DNA from: Faecalicatena_A orotica
GTDB lineage: Bacteria > Bacillota > Clostridia > Lachnospirales > Lachnospiraceae
NCBI RefSeq assembly: GCF_040545875.1
Contig: NZ_JBEPMR010000005.1
Strand: one strand, 5' to 3'
DNA length: 64,000 nucleotides
In this document: positions 61,582 to 64,000 of the stretch, piece after piece
Layout: every line of letters begins with the position of its first letter
Numbering within the stretch: the stretch's first letter is position 1
Notes under the pieces: model-generated
The model's input: the letters and a program-made list of their open reading frames with translations, nothing else
Database searches by the model: none
What the model was told of the DNA's origin: nothing
Translations under genes and position numbers: made by a program

Positions 61582-63285
61582 ATGGATCCTACTATATGCA
61601 AAGAACGTATCTTATCCGAAGACTATCGTGATTTTATTATTTCTAAAACCCGCCCTCTTAATATTGGAGAAATTCCTCCTGATCAGCTGTGCGAACAGGA
61701 GGCAGACTTCGATTACCGCTGTATATATCTTCCGAAATTCCTTGCTGACCCGCTCAATCTCGACCGCTTTTTTTATACATCAATCCCAAAATGTTATACT
61801 CTTTTAAGCATGGACGCAATGAACCAGGCAGGTATTCTGCCAATACAAAATTATCCAACGCTCCAATTGAAAGGAAATAATGTCATGATCGGCTTTGTCG
61901 ATACTGGCATCGATTATACAAGCCCCCTTTTCCGCAATTTAGACGGCAGCACCCGCATTGCCGGAATCTGGGATCAGACAATCCAAACCGGTATCCCCCC
62001 AGAAGACTTTGTCTACGGTTCAGAGTATACAAGAGAAATGATCGACCAGGCATTGAGATCAGATGCTCCAAAATCCATTGTCCCATCGGAAGATATAAAT
62101 GGCCACGGAACCTTTGTCGCCAGCCTGGCGGCTGGAAGCGGAGAACCCGCAGAACAATTTATCGGTGCCGCCCCCGAATCAACATTGGCAGTTGTCAAAC
62201 TGAAGCCTGCCAAGCAATACCTGCGCGATTTCTATTACATACCCGACACTGCCCCCTGTTTTCAGGAAACCGATATCCTACTCGCCCTCAAATATCTGAG
62301 TGACCTTGCAGCACGCAATAACATGCCTCTGGTCATGTGTACTGCAGTGGGTACTAATATGGGCGGACATATCGGTGTTCTGCCGCTCTCTACTATTTTT
62401 GAATATTATGGTACTTCAACGAACCGGATCCCGGTTATCGGCGTCGGTAATGAGGCAGACCAGCGCCATCACTACTCACATACCCTCCGGGACGGCTCCC
62501 CTACGGATACAGTCGAAATAAGGGTGGGAGAAAATGTAACCGGTTTTACAATGGAATTATGGACGGAAATCCCTAATATCCTCTCCATATCGCTTATCTC
62601 ACCTACCGGGGAAGCCACACCGACAGTCCCGCTCCAGACTTCGGCTTCCTCTGTCCTTGATTTTATACTTGACAGGACCCGGGTCACTGTTGATTATCGG
62701 ATCATTGTTGAGAGAAGCACCTCCGAACTGATCTATTTCCGGTTCAGTACGCCTACGGCCGGTATCTGGAAACTGATCGTAGAACCTGTACGCGTAATCA
62801 ACGGACTTTTCCACATCTGGCTGCCGGTGAAAGAATTTTTGAGTGGTGAAGTTTATTTCCTGCAGCCTGACCCATACTATACCCTGACGAATCCTGCAAA
62901 TACCATAAGTACGATTGTTGTATCTTATTATGATGGAAGTAATAACAGTATTGCCCTCAGTTCGGGCAGGGGCTACACGCGGAATGAACGGATAAATCCG
63001 GATATTACCGCCCCCGGCATCAATGTAAAGGGAGCGCTTCCCGGCGGGCGTTTTGCCGTGCGCTCAGGCTCCAGTATTTCAACCGCCATCACTGCTGGCG
63101 CCGCCGCCCTTCTCATGGAATGGATCATCTACCAGATCGGCACCCCGGGAATCGACTCCTATCAGATCAAAAGCCTGTTTATACTGGGAGCCATGCGGCC
63201 AGGATTCATGACATACCCCAACCGGGAATGGGGGTATGGGCAGCTCAATGTGTATAATATTTTCGAAGAAATACGCAGTATATAA
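61582..63285 (+). CDS. S8-family subtilisin-like peptidase, no signal peptide
   Basis: A 567-residue serine peptidase of the clostridial CspABC-like S8 group. The triad is D107 (GFVDTGIDY), H175 (INGHGTFVAS) and a Ser near 498 in SGSSIST (canonical SGTSMA). A beta-sandwich insert (about 325-440) lies between H and S. The enzyme lacks a signal peptide and a classical prodomain. The ATG at 61582 follows AGGAAAAC; a TTG at 61513 lacks a good site. The gene stands alone; the Csp role in spore germination is a family-level possibility only. Confidence 0.88.
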   Translation: MDPTICKERILSEDYRDFIISKTRPLNIGEIPPDQLCEQEADFDYRCIYLPKFLADPLNLDRFFYTSIPKCYTLLSMDAMNQAGILPIQNYPTLQLKGNNVMIGFVDTGIDYTSPLFRNLDGSTRIAGIWDQTIQTGIPPEDFVYGSEYTREMIDQALRSDAPKSIVPSEDINGHGTFVASLAAGSGEPAEQFIGAAPESTLAVVKLKPAKQYLRDFYYIPDTAPCFQETDILLALKYLSDLAARNNMPLVMCTAVGTNMGGHIGVLPLSTIFEYYGTSTNRIPVIGVGNEADQRHHYSHTLRDGSPTDTVEIRVGENVTGFTMELWTEIPNILSISLISPTGEATPTVPLQTSASSVLDFILDRTRVTVDYRIIVERSTSELIYFRFSTPTAGIWKLIVEPVRVINGLFHIWLPVKEFLSGEVYFLQPDPYYTLTNPANTISTIVVSYYDGSNNSIALSSGRGYTRNERINPDITAPGINVKGALPGGRFAVRSGSSISTAITAGAAALLMEWIIYQIGTPGIDSYQIKSLFILGAMRPGFMTYPNREWGYGQLNVYNIFEEIRSI

Positions 63286-63302
63286 AACGTCCTGAAAATA
63301 AC

Positions 63303-63327
63303 GAAGGACGCCTTATCAGCGTCCTTC
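63303..63327. terminator. Hairpin between the convergent peptidase and antiporter genes
   Basis: GAAGGACGC (63303-63311) and GCGTCCTTC (63319-63327), 7-base loop, perfect. It overlaps the antiporter stop codon (63318-63316). Confidence 0.65.
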
Positions 63328-64000
63328 TCCACGTATTTCATTTGCATTTTCATAATAACTTGTAACCATCTCGCTCTCAGGAATCAGCTGCTCCTGTACG
63401 GGTGCTGTTCCCGGCCTGAACACGACTTTCAAAAATACCGGTGTAATGATTGTCGTGATTACTACCACAATAATAATCGGACCGAGAAATGCCGTTCCCA
63501 GCAGCCCCAGACTCGCTCCCTTGCTTGCAACGATCAATGCGACCTCACCTCTGGAGATCATTCCCACACCAATACGTTTCGCCTGATAGTTCTGGTATTT
63601 ACACATTTTAGCACCTAAGCCGCACCCGACAACCTTCGTCAGGATTGCCACGATTGTCAGGACAACCGCAAATCCGACGATCGATCCGGACATTTCAGGC
63701 AGCACAACTTTCAGACCAATGCTGGCAAAAAATACCGGTGATACGAGCAGATATGAGATCGTATCAAACTTACTCTGTAAATAATCGGACCGCCTTACAT
63801 TGGAAATAATCAGTCCTGCAATAAATGCGCCTGTAATATCTGCCACGCCAAAGACTTCCTCAGCAATATATGACATCAAAAGGCAGAATACAAAAGCAAT
63901 GATCGTATGGCGGTGCAGCTCTTTTTTAGCCGTATCCACCCAGTTTTTATATAAACGGTAGAAAATAAATCCGACCACTCCGGCAAACACAAAAAAACCG
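63316..64000 (-). CDS. CPA2-type cation:proton antiporter, 5' end cut by window
   Basis: Monovalent cation/H+ antiporter of the KefB/NapA type, in the membrane. The 228 visible C-terminal residues hold about six helices, including GVADITGAFIAGLIISN with an Asp preceding a TGAF helix (the usual ion-site region), SRGEVALIVA and a last FLGPIIIVVVITTIITPVFLK segment (trimmed). The frame is open through the right edge, so the N-terminal part lies outside. No TrkA domain follows; the tail is short. Confidence 0.9.
   Translation of the reverse strand, partial: GFFVFAGVVGFIFYRLYKNWVDTAKKELHRHTIIAFVFCLLMSYIAEEVFGVADITGAFIAGLIISNVRRSDYLQSKFDTISYLLVSPVFFASIGLKVVLPEMSGSIVGFAVVLTIVAILTKVVGCGLGAKMCKYQNYQAKRIGVGMISRGEVALIVASKGASLGLLGTAFLGPIIIVVVITTIITPVFLKVVFRPGTAPVQEQLIPESEMVTSYYENANEIRGEGR

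Overview
The window looks like a chromosomal stretch from a low-to-mid GC anaerobic Firmicute, most likely the family Lachnospiraceae (Clostridia). The reasons are strong AGGAGG-type ribosome binding sites, the conserved order murE-priA-def-fmt-Zn peptidase-rsmB-rlmN-PP2C phosphatase, an HrcA/CIRCE-controlled clpB, a meso-DAP-type MurE, an EIIBCA beta-glucoside PTS, a REC-SARP/LytS-type two-component pair and an S8 peptidase of the clostridial type. I cannot name the genus from sequence alone. I see no rRNA, tRNA, CRISPR array, prophage or insertion sequence.

Layout. 1-8.9 kb is a minus-strand housekeeping operon for peptidoglycan precursor synthesis, replication restart, formyl-Met start and removal, rRNA methylation and a PP2C phosphatase cut by the window edge. 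9-13.9 kb is clpB-dinB-acyltransferase, led by a CIRCE operator. 14-16.2 kb is an AT-rich two-gene island, an ABC-type AAA ATPase plus a TOPRIM-like protein, which is a candidate anti-phage module. 16.3-21.3 kb is a response regulator-kinase-ABC transporter set of the peptide-antibiotic sensing and detoxification type. The regulator gene and the ABC genes share a near-identical operator-like sequence. 21.4-27.4 kb is a beta-glucoside locus: PTS, GH1 6-phospho-beta-glucosidase, DUF4038 apiosidase-like hydrolase and a divergent LacI regulator. 27.4-31.3 kb holds a Cache-HAMP-GGDEF cyclase and a LytS-like kinase with a REC-SARP regulator. Two exact 11-bp direct repeats sit on the cyclase promoter.

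31.5-38.3 kb has peptidase T, then a minus-strand operon of a GH3 hydrolase, a FUSC-type protein, a MATE exporter, a ceramidase-like protein and a beta-phosphoglucomutase-like HAD enzyme. 38.5-46.3 kb has a small membrane-anchored protein and an oppABCDF operon ending in an alpha/beta-hydrolase-fold protein whose nucleophile serine position is glycine. 46.5-52.4 kb carries a LysR regulator, an alpha/beta hydrolase, an MBL-fold hydrolase, a lactonase-type propeller and a divergent GPH-family sugar symporter broken by a frameshift. 52.4-56.5 kb is an MMPL exporter with an LxxG-heptad partner. 56.7-64 kb contains YitT, hemerythrin, NudC, a 2-hydroxyacid dehydrogenase, an LspA-like protein, a zinc-ribbon protein with an 11-residue LEA-like repeat, an S8 peptidase and the 3' part of a cation/proton antiporter.

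The most promising less-described items are the ATPase/TOPRIM pair, the probable SARP-to-GGDEF regulatory link, the apiosidase-PTS pairing, the lactone-type hydrolase cluster and the LEA-like zinc-ribbon protein. Start codons were chosen by ribosome binding site. Functions rest on recognised motifs, not on database searches.
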